A stretch of DNA of 64,000 nucleotides from Cytophagales bacterium (GTDB lineage: Bacteria; Bacteroidota; Bacteroidia; Cytophagales; Cyclobacteriaceae): assembly GCA_022360015.1 (NCBI GenBank), contig JAKSDQ010000071.1, positions 62,001 through 126,000 of the forward strand, written 5' to 3'. This document shows positions 54,596 to 63,769 of this stretch, one piece after another (the first letter of the stretch is position 1; every line of letters begins with the position of its first letter). Below the pieces are notes generated by a model that did not search any database, was not told where the DNA came from, and was given only the letters and a program-made list of their open reading frames with translations. Position numbers and translations under genes: made by a program.

Positions 54596-55489
54596 ATGAC
54601 TTATCTGGTTCTGAGCATTTTGTTGAATGTCTGGATCTTTGTAGCCTTCCGTTCCTATAAAAAATTCAGGATCCCTACGCTGCAAGCAGTGGTAATTAAT
54701 TATTTTGTTTGTGCCTCGGTGGGTATGATTTACAGCGGTAAAGATGGCTTTTCCATGTCGGCAGTCATCAGTGCGAAGTGGTTTCCGGTAGCACTATTGC
54801 TGGGGTTAATTTTTATGGTGACTTTTTACGCTATTGCGATTACTACCCAAAAATCAGGTGTTACAGTGGCTTCAATTGCCTCTCGCATGTCGTTGGTAAT
54901 ACCTGTTGTCTTTGCTCTTTTTGTTTTTGATTTACAATCCAGGGAATTTAATGTGTTCAACTATCTGGGCATTGTAATGGCAGTTATTGCAGTAATTTTG
55001 GCCTCTTTGAATGCCGGTAGTCAAAAAGTCTATCAAAAGGGCCACCCCTGGGCTACCTTATGGCCAGTATCCATATTTATACTACAGGGTGGTATCGATA
55101 CGATCATTAATTACGCCAATTCAACATTAATTCCCACCAGCGACGATGATATTTTTCCTGTGGTCATATTTATAACTGCGGGCCTGACAGGCGTGATATT
55201 TTTATTAGTTAAAAAGGAAAAAATCCAGTTAAAAAGTTTTCTCGGGGGTTTTTATTTGGGCATCCCGAATTACTTTTCTGTCTACTTTATTCTGAAAGCA
55301 TTGACCGCGTTCAAAAATGACGGGGCCCTGCTTTTCCCAATTTTAAACACAGGTATTATTGCATTGTCCACGCTGGCTGCAGTGATTATTTTTAAAGAAA
55401 AAGTGATGAAACTCAATATTGCCGGTGTAATTATCGCTATCATTTCCATTTATTTGGTTTCCTATCAGGAGATCCATTCCGGATTTTAA
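54596..55489 (+). CDS. EamA/DMT-family membrane transporter
   Basis: About 297 residues, with some ten hydrophobic helices in two halves. The second half (about 150-297) repeats the topology of the first, the hallmark of drug/metabolite transporters of the EamA type. Features are INYFVCASVGMIYSG, AITTQKSGVTVASIASRMSLVIPV and the closing FKEKVMKLNIAGVIIAIISIYL. The substrate is unknown. I prefer the ATG at 54596 to the TTG at 54575. Confidence 0.88.
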   Translation: MTYLVLSILLNVWIFVAFRSYKKFRIPTLQAVVINYFVCASVGMIYSGKDGFSMSAVISAKWFPVALLLGLIFMVTFYAIAITTQKSGVTVASIASRMSLVIPVVFALFVFDLQSREFNVFNYLGIVMAVIAVILASLNAGSQKVYQKGHPWATLWPVSIFILQGGIDTIINYANSTLIPTSDDDIFPVVIFITAGLTGVIFLLVKKEKIQLKSFLGGFYLGIPNYFSVYFILKALTAFKNDGALLFPILNTGIIALSTLAAVIIFKEKVMKLNIAGVIIAIISIYLVSYQEIHSGF

Positions 55490-55510
55490 TATGGGATGCG
55501 ATTCAATTTT

Positions 55511-55573
55511 AGGAGTCAGGAACGAGGAGTCAGGGGTCAGGAGCTAATACCTGACTCCTCGCTCCTGACCCCT
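55511..55573. repeat. Imperfect inverted repeat between convergent genes
   Basis: The left arm (55511-55533, starting AGGAGTCAGGAACG) and the right arm (55551-55573, ending CTCCTGACCCCT) pair over 23 bases with a couple of mismatches. They surround a 17-base loop that itself carries a GGGTCAGGAG motif. A similar GAGGGGTCAG motif occurs near 37509. It could terminate both convergent genes, or be a dispersed intergenic repeat. Confidence 0.6.
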
Positions 55574-55582
55574 GTCCCCTAT

Positions 55583-56182
55583 CTATGCCGGAGCATTCCC
55601 CCTCAAATAGCCCTTTAACAGTAATTTGCGGTATATTTCCAAGCAAACCCAGGCATCGGTAGCGGCATACTTTATTTGTTTTTTGGTTAAGACGGCATTT
55701 TCCCAGTTTGAGGTTTGCTGGGCTTTCGAAATTCTGATATCGAGAAGAAGTCCTGCGAGGCCTCTGGCGCCGGCGTTGACAATCCCTAACTCTTTTGTGA
55801 TCTCGCTTAATTCTACAAATCCTTCGGGATTAAAAGGTTTTAATCTTTGCAAATCTTTGACATCGTCTCTTAAAGCCAATCCGATTTTCTTGATACCAGG
55901 ATTCATAAACAAGTCGACCAGGGGATCGGTCAGGCCAAATTTTTTAACCCTGAATAAAAAAGCCTTGCCCGGCACCGCAAATTGTACCAGTGAAACATGA
56001 TTTATTTTACCTTTTTGGAATGATGGCTTGGTTTCAGTATCGAATCCAACAAATTCATGCTGTGAAATTTCCTTTGCAGCGGAGGCTACATTTGTTAATT
56101 TATTGATCACCACCACTTCGCCTTCAAATTGTCCTATGGGTAGCTGATTTATTTCTTCTTTAGTTATGTAATTATTTAGCAT
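55583..56182 (-). CDS. 3'-5' exonuclease, RNase D-like (DEDD)
   Basis: A 199-residue single-domain exonuclease. The first motif, VGFDTETKPSF, holds the Asp/Glu metal ligands, a second Asp lies in GLALRDDVKDL, and the closing motif YAATDAWVCLEIYRKL is the DEDDy tyrosine/aspartate site. No HRDC domain is attached, so it is shorter than true RNase D. It probably trims RNA or DNA 3' ends. It follows the nhaC gene by four bases, so the two are co-transcribed. Confidence 0.9.
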   Translation of the reverse strand: MLNNYITKEEINQLPIGQFEGEVVVINKLTNVASAAKEISQHEFVGFDTETKPSFQKGKINHVSLVQFAVPGKAFLFRVKKFGLTDPLVDLFMNPGIKKIGLALRDDVKDLQRLKPFNPEGFVELSEITKELGIVNAGARGLAGLLLDIRISKAQQTSNWENAVLTKKQIKYAATDAWVCLEIYRKLLLKGYLRGNAPA

Positions 56183-56186
56183 ACAG

Positions 56187-57650
56187 TTAAGCCAAAATTT
56201 TCTCTTCCTGCTTTGTATCCAACCTTCTGATCTTAATATTCAGATAAGCAAACAATATGGTCATAAATGGGCTTACAAGATTAAAAAAACAAAATGGCAA
56301 ATAAGTGAGGGTAGCCACACCTAGTACGCCGGACTGGTAGGCTCCACAGGTATTCCAGGGTATCAAAACAGAGGTAACCGTTCCTGAATCTTCCAGGGTT
56401 CTGCTAAGATTCTCGGGCGCTAGCCCCCTGTCCCGGTAAGCTTGGGAATACATGCGGCCAGGTACAACTATAGCAATATACTGATCACTCGCCGTCACAT
56501 TAAATACGAAACATGTAGCAGCCGTGGACGCTACCAGGGAACCTACCGAATTGGCAGATTTAATGATGGTATTCGCAATTCTTTTCAACAATCCTGCCTT
56601 CTCCATAACACCGCCAAAAATCATAGCGCTTATGATGAGCCAAATGGTATTTAACATCCCTTGCATGCCTCCGGATGTTAACAGTTTATCGACACTTTTA
56701 TTGCCTGTGGCGATGCTTATGTCCCCATAAATGGCCCTCATCACGCCCTCATAAGCAGCTTTTCCTGAAAACACATCACTTTGAGATACGGATATTACTA
56801 TTTCGGGTTGGAAAATCAAGGCAAAAAATGCCCCGAATAAGGATCCTAAGAACAAAGCCGGGAGGGCCGGTACTTTTTTGATGATCATCACAATGACTGC
56901 TACCGGCACCAGAAACAGCCAAAAGTTAATGTTAAATTTACTGGCAATGGCACTTTGCACAGCCGCCACATCATTCACGCCCGCGGTAGCATCCAGCGTA
57001 AAACCCCATATTAAAAAGACCAGCAAAGAAATAGCAATAGACGGTCCTGTTGTATAAAACATATACCGGATGTGCGTAAACAATTCCGTTCCGGCCATGG
57101 CCGGGGCTAAATTGGTGGTATCTGATAAAGGAGACATTTTATCACCAAAATAGGCTCCTGATATGATCGCCCCTGCAATCACTCCTTCTGATATTCCCAA
57201 AGCCTTACCGACCCCCACCAGCGCCACCCCAATCGTAGCGGAAGTGGTCCATGAGCTCCCCGTGGCAATAGATACAATAGCACTCACAACACACGCGGCA
57301 AATAAGAAAATGGTAGGATTCAACACGTCAAGCCCATAATAAATCATCGCCGGCACAATACCACTGATCATCCATGTACCGGCTAAAGCTCCGATTATTA
57401 ATAAAATCAGCATAGCTGACATGGCAGCACTAATGCTACTGACAATGCCTTCCAAAATGGCTTTCCATCGATATCCAAGTCTGAAAGCCACCAGGCCAGC
57501 TACTGCCGCGGCTGTAATTAAAGCAACTTGGTTGGACCCGTAAGATGAATCATCTTTAAATATCCAAACATTGATACTTAAAAATCCAATTAAAATGAAG
57601 ATAGGAATCAAGGCTTCAAATAAGGTAGGATTTTTAACTTTTGGGGGCAT
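56187..57650 (-). CDS. nhaC: NhaC-family Na+/H+ antiporter
   Basis: A 487-residue polytopic membrane protein with about twelve helices. NhaC-family stretches are GTWMISGIVPAMIYYG, ATGSSWTTSATIGVALVGVG, GAIISGAYFGDKMSPLSDTTNLAPAMAG and, in the second half, VVPGRMYSQAYRDRGLAPENLSRTLEDSGTVTSVLIPWNTCGAYQ. The SGAYFGDKMSPLSDTTNL signature is diagnostic. It exports sodium in exchange for protons, in line with a marine or saline habitat, which is inference. Confidence 0.94.
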   Translation of the reverse strand: MPPKVKNPTLFEALIPIFILIGFLSINVWIFKDDSSYGSNQVALITAAAVAGLVAFRLGYRWKAILEGIVSSISAAMSAMLILLIIGALAGTWMISGIVPAMIYYGLDVLNPTIFLFAACVVSAIVSIATGSSWTTSATIGVALVGVGKALGISEGVIAGAIISGAYFGDKMSPLSDTTNLAPAMAGTELFTHIRYMFYTTGPSIAISLLVFLIWGFTLDATAGVNDVAAVQSAIASKFNINFWLFLVPVAVIVMIIKKVPALPALFLGSLFGAFFALIFQPEIVISVSQSDVFSGKAAYEGVMRAIYGDISIATGNKSVDKLLTSGGMQGMLNTIWLIISAMIFGGVMEKAGLLKRIANTIIKSANSVGSLVASTAATCFVFNVTASDQYIAIVVPGRMYSQAYRDRGLAPENLSRTLEDSGTVTSVLIPWNTCGAYQSGVLGVATLTYLPFCFFNLVSPFMTILFAYLNIKIRRLDTKQEEKILA

Positions 57651-57699
57651 ACCGTATTTTCTCGAGTTTATTAAAAAGCTAAATTAAAAATTTTATTGA

Positions 57700-58836
57700 T
57701 TATCCGGATACAATCAATTCACAAATCTGATCTCCAAGGCGACTGCCTATAGCTACTCCCATACCTCCCAGCCGGGCGCCAACCACTATTCTGTCCGAAA
57801 TTTTCTTTAAGATTGGCGTTCTCTCGCTTCCAAAACCCATAATACCCGCCCATTGACCGACAATGTCAAAATCCCGTCCTGGAATAATGATTTCCCGCAA
57901 CATCCGCTTCAGGTTATCCATCACCGGAGGGGTTACTTCAAATTCATAAGATGTTTCTTCATCAAAATCAATGTTCCTGCCACCGCCGAATATGATCCTC
58001 TCGCCAAAATTCCGGAAATAAAAAAACCCCTGATCAAAATGAAAGGTTCCTTTAAATGGCAAATCCTGCACCGGCGAGGTAACCAGGATCTGACCGCGCC
58101 CGGGACTTATCTCCATTCCGGGCACCAGATCCCTGGCAAAAGCATTGGTGCAAATGGCAACATAATCTGCTCTGAAAGGAATTGGCTGCATGTTTAGTAT
58201 GTTTTCTACCCGGACTTCTACAGCGCCCGGTCCTCTTTCAACCGCCAATACCCTGGCACCGGTTAACAGGTCAACTCCTTTTTGCTGTGCGAGGCTTGTC
58301 AGGGATTTCATCATTTTACCTGTGTCAATTTGTCCCTCGAATGGATTGTAAATCAGATTTTTGATGACTTTACGGTTGAATCCAAACTGTCTGATCAAAG
58401 CCTTGCGCTCTGAGAAAACATCTGATCTAAACAGAGGTGATAAAATCTTGTTGACAGATTGCACTGAATGAATAACATCCGCTTCATTTTCTCTCAGCAA
58501 CTCATAACCGCCGTGATTTTGATAATCGATTTTTTTTTCTCCCAATCTTGACTTCAGTCTTTGCAAACCCAACCATCTTGCTTCCACCAATGCCAGGGTC
58601 TGGTCTTCTCCCATGTTTTTAATATCACATAGAAGTTCAGTCAAGCTGCCAAAGCAGGCAAATCCTGTATTTTTTGTGCTGGCACCTGATGGCAAAATCC
58701 CCCTTTCTACTACTAATACACTGGATTTCGGTACTTTCTCTTTAATTGATATGGCTGTAGAAAGTCCGACGATTCCTCCTCCGATAACAAGATAATTATA
58801 ATCGACCAATGAACGTTTTTCCCAAAAACTTATCAT
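57700..58836 (-). CDS. FAD-dependent amino-acid-oxidase-like (DAO) protein
   Basis: A 378-residue DAO-fold flavoprotein. The N-terminal FAD motif is YLVIGGGIVGLSTAISIKEK, followed by LVVERGILPSGASTKNTGFACFGS (the covalent or tight-FAD region). The substrate-side FGGGRNIDFDEETSYEF and the C-terminal GWAGIMGFGSERTPIL-like segment (GQWAGIMGFGSERTPI) are typical of glycine/sarcosine-type oxidases. The amine substrate is unknown. It is divergent from the DUF4442 gene. Confidence 0.86.
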   Translation of the reverse strand: MISFWEKRSLVDYNYLVIGGGIVGLSTAISIKEKVPKSSVLVVERGILPSGASTKNTGFACFGSLTELLCDIKNMGEDQTLALVEARWLGLQRLKSRLGEKKIDYQNHGGYELLRENEADVIHSVQSVNKILSPLFRSDVFSERKALIRQFGFNRKVIKNLIYNPFEGQIDTGKMMKSLTSLAQQKGVDLLTGARVLAVERGPGAVEVRVENILNMQPIPFRADYVAICTNAFARDLVPGMEISPGRGQILVTSPVQDLPFKGTFHFDQGFFYFRNFGERIIFGGGRNIDFDEETSYEFEVTPPVMDNLKRMLREIIIPGRDFDIVGQWAGIMGFGSERTPILKKISDRIVVGARLGGMGVAIGSRLGDQICELIVSG

Positions 58837-58890
58837 GTCAAAAAGAAGATTGTTAAATTGCTAATTACAAAATAAAATGATTATTCAATT

Positions 58891-59409
58891 ATGTTTAAAG
58901 CAAATGCTTTAATAGAAAAGGCCAAAACATCAAAATTCTATCTGAAAATGCTGAATTTTGCTTTAGGTCGCCTTATTCCATTCAACAGGCCCCACGCTTT
59001 TCGTGTCATTGAAATCAGTGAAAACGCCATCAAGGTATCTTTACCATATAAAAAGGTGAATTTAAATCATATAAAAGGATTGCATGCCTGTGCCTTGGCC
59101 ACTGTTTCGGAATTTTCAACAGGCCTGCTCTTACTCCATGAACTGGACACCTCAAAATACCGGATTATCCTGAAAAATTTACAAATGGATTATCATTATC
59201 AGGGAAAAATGGATGCAGTTGCCAGCTATTCGATATCCGATCAATGGGTGCATGAGCATATATCTATTCCTTTGGAGAACCAGGACTCCACCGTGGTAAC
59301 ATGCGAAGTGAAGGTGCACGACATCCAGGGCAACCACCTCACTACCGGCCACGTACATTGGCAAATCAAATTGTGGCAAAAGGTCAAAACCCCATTGAAT
59401 GAGTTATAA
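58891..59409 (+). CDS. DUF4442 hot-dog-fold protein (thioesterase-like)
   Basis: A 172-residue protein of the DUF4442 family, related to PaaI-type hot-dog thioesterases. Visible features are the KVSLPYKKVNLNHIKGLHACALATVSEFSTGL helix-containing core and an acidic-polar strand pattern to the end. No catalytic Asp/Glu can be assigned with confidence. It overlaps the meaB start by 11 bases, so it may serve CoA metabolism. Confidence 0.78.
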   Translation: MFKANALIEKAKTSKFYLKMLNFALGRLIPFNRPHAFRVIEISENAIKVSLPYKKVNLNHIKGLHACALATVSEFSTGLLLLHELDTSKYRIILKNLQMDYHYQGKMDAVASYSISDQWVHEHISIPLENQDSTVVTCEVKVHDIQGNHLTTGHVHWQIKLWQKVKTPLNEL

Positions 59410-60409
59410 CAGGAAAACCCGCCCCACCGTGAATGAGTGTGTTGAAGGGATTCTAAGTGGAGACAGAATACTTCTCAGCAGGACTATCACACTGATTGAA
59501 AGTCAGCTTCACGAGGACAACCAACTGGCCCGCCAGATTATCGAAAAGATTATGCCTTATACGGGTAATTCCACCAGAATTGGAATCACAGGGGTGCCAG
59601 GGGTAGGCAAAAGCACTTTCATTGAAAGTTTTGGTAACCTGGTAGTAGGACAAGGGCACAAACTGTCAGTACTGGCTATCGACCCCAGTAGCAAAAAATC
59701 AGGAGGAAGCATATTAGGAGATAAGACCAGAATGGAAAGCCTTTCAAAAAATGAAAATGCCTTTATAAGGCCATCTTCCGCAAGAACTTCCCTGGGTGGC
59801 GTTGCCCACAAAACCAGGGAAACGCTGTTACTGTGTGAAGCAGCCGGTTATGATGTCATTATTATTGAAACGGTGGGTGTGGGGCAGTCAGAAATTGCCG
59901 TTCATGAAATGGTGGATTTCTTTTTGTTATTGATGTTAGCCGGGGCCGGTGACGAATTGCAGGGCATTAAAAAAGGTATTATGGAAATGGCCGATGGTAT
60001 TGCCATTACCAAGGCTGACGGTGAGAATATGAATGCTGCAAAAAAAGCAAAAGCAGCATACCAAAATGCCCTCCACCTGTTTCCTGCCGCTGAGTCCGGT
60101 TGGTCGGCCAAAGTGGTTACCTGCTCAGCCAATGAAAATACCGGCATCCGGGAAATCTGGCAGTTAATCAAAGATTATGGAAAAAAGGTGAAACAAAATG
60201 GCTACTGGCAGGAAAGAAGAAACCGGCAAAACGTAGCCTGGATGTACGAAGGGATCGATGAATATTTAAGAACAGGGTTTTTTAACCATCCAGCCATCAA
60301 AAGTGAACTGGGAAAAATTACCAAACAAGTAGAAAATGGCCAAATATCCGCTTTGAAAGCAGCCAATCACCTAACGCAGATCTTTGAGCAAAAATCTATA
60401 AATGGTTGA
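59399..60409 (+). CDS. meaB: Methylmalonyl-CoA mutase-associated GTPase
   Basis: A 336-residue G3E-family GTPase. The P-loop is GITGVPGVGKSTFIESFG, followed by LAIDPSSKKSGGSILGDKTRM (switch I), IIETVGVGQSEI and LMLAGAGDELQGIKKGIMEMADGIAITKADG. The C-terminal helical dimerisation arm is present. It loads and protects adenosylcobalamin in methylmalonyl-CoA mutase. The mutase genes are not in this window. The start overlaps the DUF4442 gene. Confidence 0.94.
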   Translation: MSYNRKTRPTVNECVEGILSGDRILLSRTITLIESQLHEDNQLARQIIEKIMPYTGNSTRIGITGVPGVGKSTFIESFGNLVVGQGHKLSVLAIDPSSKKSGGSILGDKTRMESLSKNENAFIRPSSARTSLGGVAHKTRETLLLCEAAGYDVIIIETVGVGQSEIAVHEMVDFFLLLMLAGAGDELQGIKKGIMEMADGIAITKADGENMNAAKKAKAAYQNALHLFPAAESGWSAKVVTCSANENTGIREIWQLIKDYGKKVKQNGYWQERRNRQNVAWMYEGIDEYLRTGFFNHPAIKSELGKITKQVENGQISALKAANHLTQIFEQKSING

Positions 60410-60450
60410 ACTATACGACATGAAAACTTGTTACCCAAAAAAATCATACC

Positions 60451-60972
60451 ATGCATCTTTTACCTCTACTAAAAAAACTGATTTTTCAATTTTCCATGGG
60501 ATTTACCCTGACCTTCAGTGCAGTGGCTCAGACCCCATACGATAAACTCCTCGATAACATGTATAAAAACACGGTTCCCCTGATTAAACCCGAGGAATTA
60601 AGTGATTTAATGCAGCATAATGAAAGTTTGGTGCTTCTCGATATTCGTTCACAAAAAGAATATCAGGTTAGTCATCTGGCCAATTCAATGTTCATAGATT
60701 ACGATTCTTTCAACAAACACAAAATCAGTCACCTGAATAAGGATGCTAATATCATCGTTTACTGTGCTGTCGGCTACCGTAGTGAAAGAGTAGGGGAAAA
60801 GCTTTTAGATATGGGGTTTGAAAACGTGCGGAATTTGTATGGCGGTATATTCCAATGGAAAAATCAGGACAAGCCTGTAGTAGATACCAAGGGAATTAAA
60901 ACCGATTCTGTCCACACCTACAGTAAGGCCTGGTCGAAATGGCTAAAGAAAGGAATCAAAGTCTATGAATAA
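60451..60972 (+). CDS. Exported rhodanese-like protein
   Basis: A 173-residue protein with an N-terminal signal or anchor (about 8-28, ending AVAQ) and one rhodanese domain. LVLLDIRSQKEYQVSHLANSMFIDY leads to the active-site cysteine loop IVYCAVGYRSERVGEKL, then MGFENVRNLYGGIFQWKN. Family members move sulfane sulfur, and the target here is unknown. It overlaps the following DUF2064-type glycosyltransferase gene by eight bases. Confidence 0.9.
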   Translation: MHLLPLLKKLIFQFSMGFTLTFSAVAQTPYDKLLDNMYKNTVPLIKPEELSDLMQHNESLVLLDIRSQKEYQVSHLANSMFIDYDSFNKHKISHLNKDANIIVYCAVGYRSERVGEKLLDMGFENVRNLYGGIFQWKNQDKPVVDTKGIKTDSVHTYSKAWSKWLKKGIKVYE

Positions 60973-61576
60973 TGCCCTGCTGATTGTATTTGTCAAAAAC
61001 CCTGAGTTGGGAAAGGTAAAAACCAGGCTGGCTGCAAGCATTGGTGAACAACAAGCGCTGGATATTTACAGGGTGCTGCTTCAAAAAACCAGGCAAAGTA
61101 TTGAAAATCTTCCATTGGCCAAGATCATCTACTATTCAGATTTTATCGATGATGATGATCTTTGGGATAACAACCTTTTTGATAAGGCGTTACAACAGGG
61201 CGATGACCTGGGAGAAAGAATGTATGAAGCATTTAAGTCCGGATTCAACGAAGGATATCGCATGGTGGGTATTATCGGGAGTGATTGTCCTGATATCTCC
61301 GAAGGACTGCTCATCGATGCCTTTACAAAACTAAAGAGTAATGATCTGGTGATAGGTCCGGCAAAAGATGGTGGTTATTATTTTTTAGGTATGAATCGCC
61401 TTCACAAACCTCTATTTTTTAATAAATCATGGAGCACTAACCGATTGTTAACCGAAACGCTGGAGCAGACCAAACAGCTAAAGCTCAGCACCAGCCTTTT
61501 AGAACCATTGAGTGATATCGATGAAGAAAAAGATCTCAAAACTCTGAAAAAGGCCTTCAGGTCGCGCAACCTGTAA
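60965..61576 (+). CDS. TIGR04282/DUF2064-family glycosyltransferase
   Basis: A 203-residue GT-A-like enzyme. The start LLIVFVKNPELGKVKTRLAASIGEQQALDIYR, the metal motif IIGSDCPDISEGLL and GPAKDGGYYFLGM identify the DUF2064 family, often named arsenosugar-biosynthesis glycosyltransferase. No arsenic gene is nearby, so the named role is unproven. Translational overlap with the rhodanese gene suggests a shared pathway. Confidence 0.88.
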   Translation: MNNALLIVFVKNPELGKVKTRLAASIGEQQALDIYRVLLQKTRQSIENLPLAKIIYYSDFIDDDDLWDNNLFDKALQQGDDLGERMYEAFKSGFNEGYRMVGIIGSDCPDISEGLLIDAFTKLKSNDLVIGPAKDGGYYFLGMNRLHKPLFFNKSWSTNRLLTETLEQTKQLKLSTSLLEPLSDIDEEKDLKTLKKAFRSRNL

Positions 61577-61601
61577 TTTAAGGTATGGATTGAGCAAAGG
61601 A

Positions 61602-62279
61602 CTACAAACTTTTCAAATCCCTGATCAGGATTCTTCTACGGTCAAAATTGATAACATTCTGTTCTTTCAACTCATTCAGTATGGTCGTAACCGTTTGACG
61701 TGAAGTTCCTGTGAGGTTGGCAATATCCTGGTGGGTGAAATTATTCTTAATCAGGGTTTCGAATCCAACCTTCTTACCTTTTTCATAGGCAAGGTCCTTT
61801 AAAAAGTCAATTATCCTCGACTTGGCATCTTTAAAAACCAATGACTCTATCCGGCGCTCCAGTTTTTTAATCCTGAATCCAATCAATTTAAAGATTTTTA
61901 AACTAAGCGGCTTATTTTCAGCCATCAGTATCTGCATACCCTCAATACTCATAGGACAAACCCGTGTTTCATTATCCATAGCCAGGGCAAAATCAGAACG
62001 TTTTTCTTCCCCGACCAGGGCTAACTCCCCAAAGATTTCACCTTTAGATAAAATGGTTTTTATATTCTCCCTTCCATCCTCGGTATAGGCACCGATTTTT
62101 ATCCTTCCGTTGGCAATCAAATAGATATGATCCGACGGCTGATCCGGAAAATAAACAAATTCATCTTTTTTGAAATCTACAAAGGTATGTGTATCCTTCA
62201 TACTCTCTACCCGGTGGGGGCATAATACTTCATATAGGTTTACATCTTCGAAAAACCACAAATTACTGCGTTCGTTCAT
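61602..62279 (-). CDS. Crp/Fnr-family transcriptional regulator
   Basis: A 225-residue regulator. A cyclic-nucleotide-binding-type beta roll (about 25-140) contains IYLIANGRIKIGAYTEDGRENIKTILSKGEIFGELALVGEE. A long dimerisation helix follows, then a winged helix-turn-helix (about 165-215) with NFTHQDIANLTGTSRQTVTTILNELKEQNVI. There is no cysteine cluster for Fe-S binding, and the effector is unknown. It is a candidate to bind the TGTCA-N6-TGACA-type dyads seen at 3485 and 8456, but that is inference. Confidence 0.92.
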   Translation of the reverse strand: MNERSNLWFFEDVNLYEVLCPHRVESMKDTHTFVDFKKDEFVYFPDQPSDHIYLIANGRIKIGAYTEDGRENIKTILSKGEIFGELALVGEEKRSDFALAMDNETRVCPMSIEGMQILMAENKPLSLKIFKLIGFRIKKLERRIESLVFKDAKSRIIDFLKDLAYEKGKKVGFETLIKNNFTHQDIANLTGTSRQTVTTILNELKEQNVINFDRRRILIRDLKSL

Positions 62280-62490
62280 AGCTCACTATTGGTTGGGTAA
62301 ATTTTTCCAATAAATTAATAATTTGTACTATCTATTTCAAATCCTTTGTCGCCGAAAATGGCACATGACCAAATACTAAACATCAACCTTTTATTGGCAA
62401 AATTAGTTCTGATCACCGAGAATCGACAGGCAACAGTCAGCAACTGATAAATAAAGTTAACATAAATAACGTCAATTTCTCATTGATCCT

Positions 62491-62498
62491 TAAATTTG
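62491..62498 (+). promoter_or_regulatory. Possible Bacteroidota -7 element (TAAATTTG)
   Basis: This matches TAnnTTTG 20 bases before the hemJ-like ATG at 62519. The expected -33 TTTG is not obvious upstream. Confidence 0.35.
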
Positions 62499-62518
62499 CC
62501 TAACCTTAAATAACATTT

Positions 62519-63055
62519 ATGGTTTTTTTATATCTCAAGGCCCTGCACATTATTTTTGTTGTCACTTGGTTTGCAGGCCTGTTTTACAATGTGAGGTTAT
62601 TCATTTATTACGCCGAGGCCCAGGAAAAAGAAGAGCGGGAAAGGTTGATACTAACCAATCAATACAAGGTTATGTCAGCGAGGTTATGGCATATTATCAC
62701 CTGGCCATCGGCTGTTTTGACACTCATTTTCGGATTTAGCCTCCTCCACCAGTATCTGGATAATCTACCGAAATGGCTGATAATCAAATTAATCCTGTTA
62801 CTGGGATTATATGTTTATCATTTCTTATCCTATATGATTCACAGGCAGTTACAAAAAGGGATTATCAATTATAGCTCGGCTCAATTGCGTATTTGGAACG
62901 AAGTGGCGACACTTTTTTTATTCAGTATCGTATTTCTAGTAATATTAAGGGATACATTAAATATGGTTTGGGGGGTGGTGGGGTTGATAGGATTAAGTAT
63001 CCTGTTGATGATAGGTATTAAAGCATACAAGAAGATAAGGCAAAAAAATACCTGA
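62519..63055 (+). CDS. hemJ: HemJ-like membrane protein (protoporphyrinogen oxidase family)
   Basis: A 178-residue protein with four to five membrane helices. It has the conserved N-terminal histidine in LKALHIIFVVTWFAGLFY, and RLWHIITWPSAVLTLIFG and YVYHFLSYMIHRQL add the other conserved histidine and arginine positions. This matches HemJ/UPF0093, which oxidises protoporphyrinogen IX in many Bacteroidota. A SCO protein and a cytochrome c gene follow, consistent with haem/respiratory function. Confidence 0.87.
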   Translation: MVFLYLKALHIIFVVTWFAGLFYNVRLFIYYAEAQEKEERERLILTNQYKVMSARLWHIITWPSAVLTLIFGFSLLHQYLDNLPKWLIIKLILLLGLYVYHFLSYMIHRQLQKGIINYSSAQLRIWNEVATLFLFSIVFLVILRDTLNMVWGVVGLIGLSILLMIGIKAYKKIRQKNT

Positions 63056-63100
63056 TATAAGTACTAAAACATATCAATTAGTAACTGTTAAATTGGTCAA

Positions 63101-63763
63101 ATGAAAACTAACAATGCTATTTTTTTGGTGGTTGCCCTGGCAGCTATCATTTCCTCCTGCGATTCTAAACAAAGGGAGGGTCATTTACCCATACTGGGAA
63201 ACATGGATTTGGTTGACCGCGTGAGAGACGGGAAAAAGGTGATCGATACGGTCTATCACACCATTCCTGACTTTCATTTTACCGACCAGGACAGCAATGC
63301 TGTTACACAGGAGACATTCAGTGACAAAATATACGTAGCAGATTTCTTTTTCACTTCGTGTCCGGATATTTGCCCTGCTATGAAAACACAGATGTTGCGC
63401 GTATATGAGAAGTTTAAAGACAATAATGAATTTGCCTTGTTGTCGCATACCATCGATCCGAAAAGAGACTCTGTAACGGTATTGAAGGACTATTCCGAGC
63501 GGCTTGGTGTGGAAGAATCAGGCAAATGGTTTTTTGTAACCGGTGAAAAGGAAAAAATCTACGATATCGGACTGAATGGGTACATGGTAACCGCGGATGA
63601 AAGCCCGGACGCCCCCGGCGGCTTTATTCATAGTGGCGCATTTATCTTGGTGGATAAAGAAAGAAGAATACGGGGTGTTTATGATGGTACCAAGGAAGAA
63701 AAGGTTGATCTTTTGATGGCCGACATCCCCAGACTAATGGCCGAGTACCATACCCCTGATTAA
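63101..63763 (+). CDS. SCO1/SenC-family lipoprotein (copper chaperone-like)
   Basis: A 220-residue thioredoxin-fold protein with a lipoprotein signal (AAIISSC, cysteine near residue 20). The metal-binding cysteines are in FTSCPDICPAM (C-x3-C), and the distal histidine in the GGFIHSGAF segment. Family members deliver copper to the cytochrome c oxidase CuA site or act as thiol-disulfide enzymes. It precedes a cytochrome c-type lipoprotein gene by six bases. Confidence 0.93.
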   Translation: MKTNNAIFLVVALAAIISSCDSKQREGHLPILGNMDLVDRVRDGKKVIDTVYHTIPDFHFTDQDSNAVTQETFSDKIYVADFFFTSCPDICPAMKTQMLRVYEKFKDNNEFALLSHTIDPKRDSVTVLKDYSERLGVEESGKWFFVTGEKEKIYDIGLNGYMVTADESPDAPGGFIHSGAFILVDKERRIRGVYDGTKEEKVDLLMADIPRLMAEYHTPD

Positions 63764-63769
63764 ACTGAA

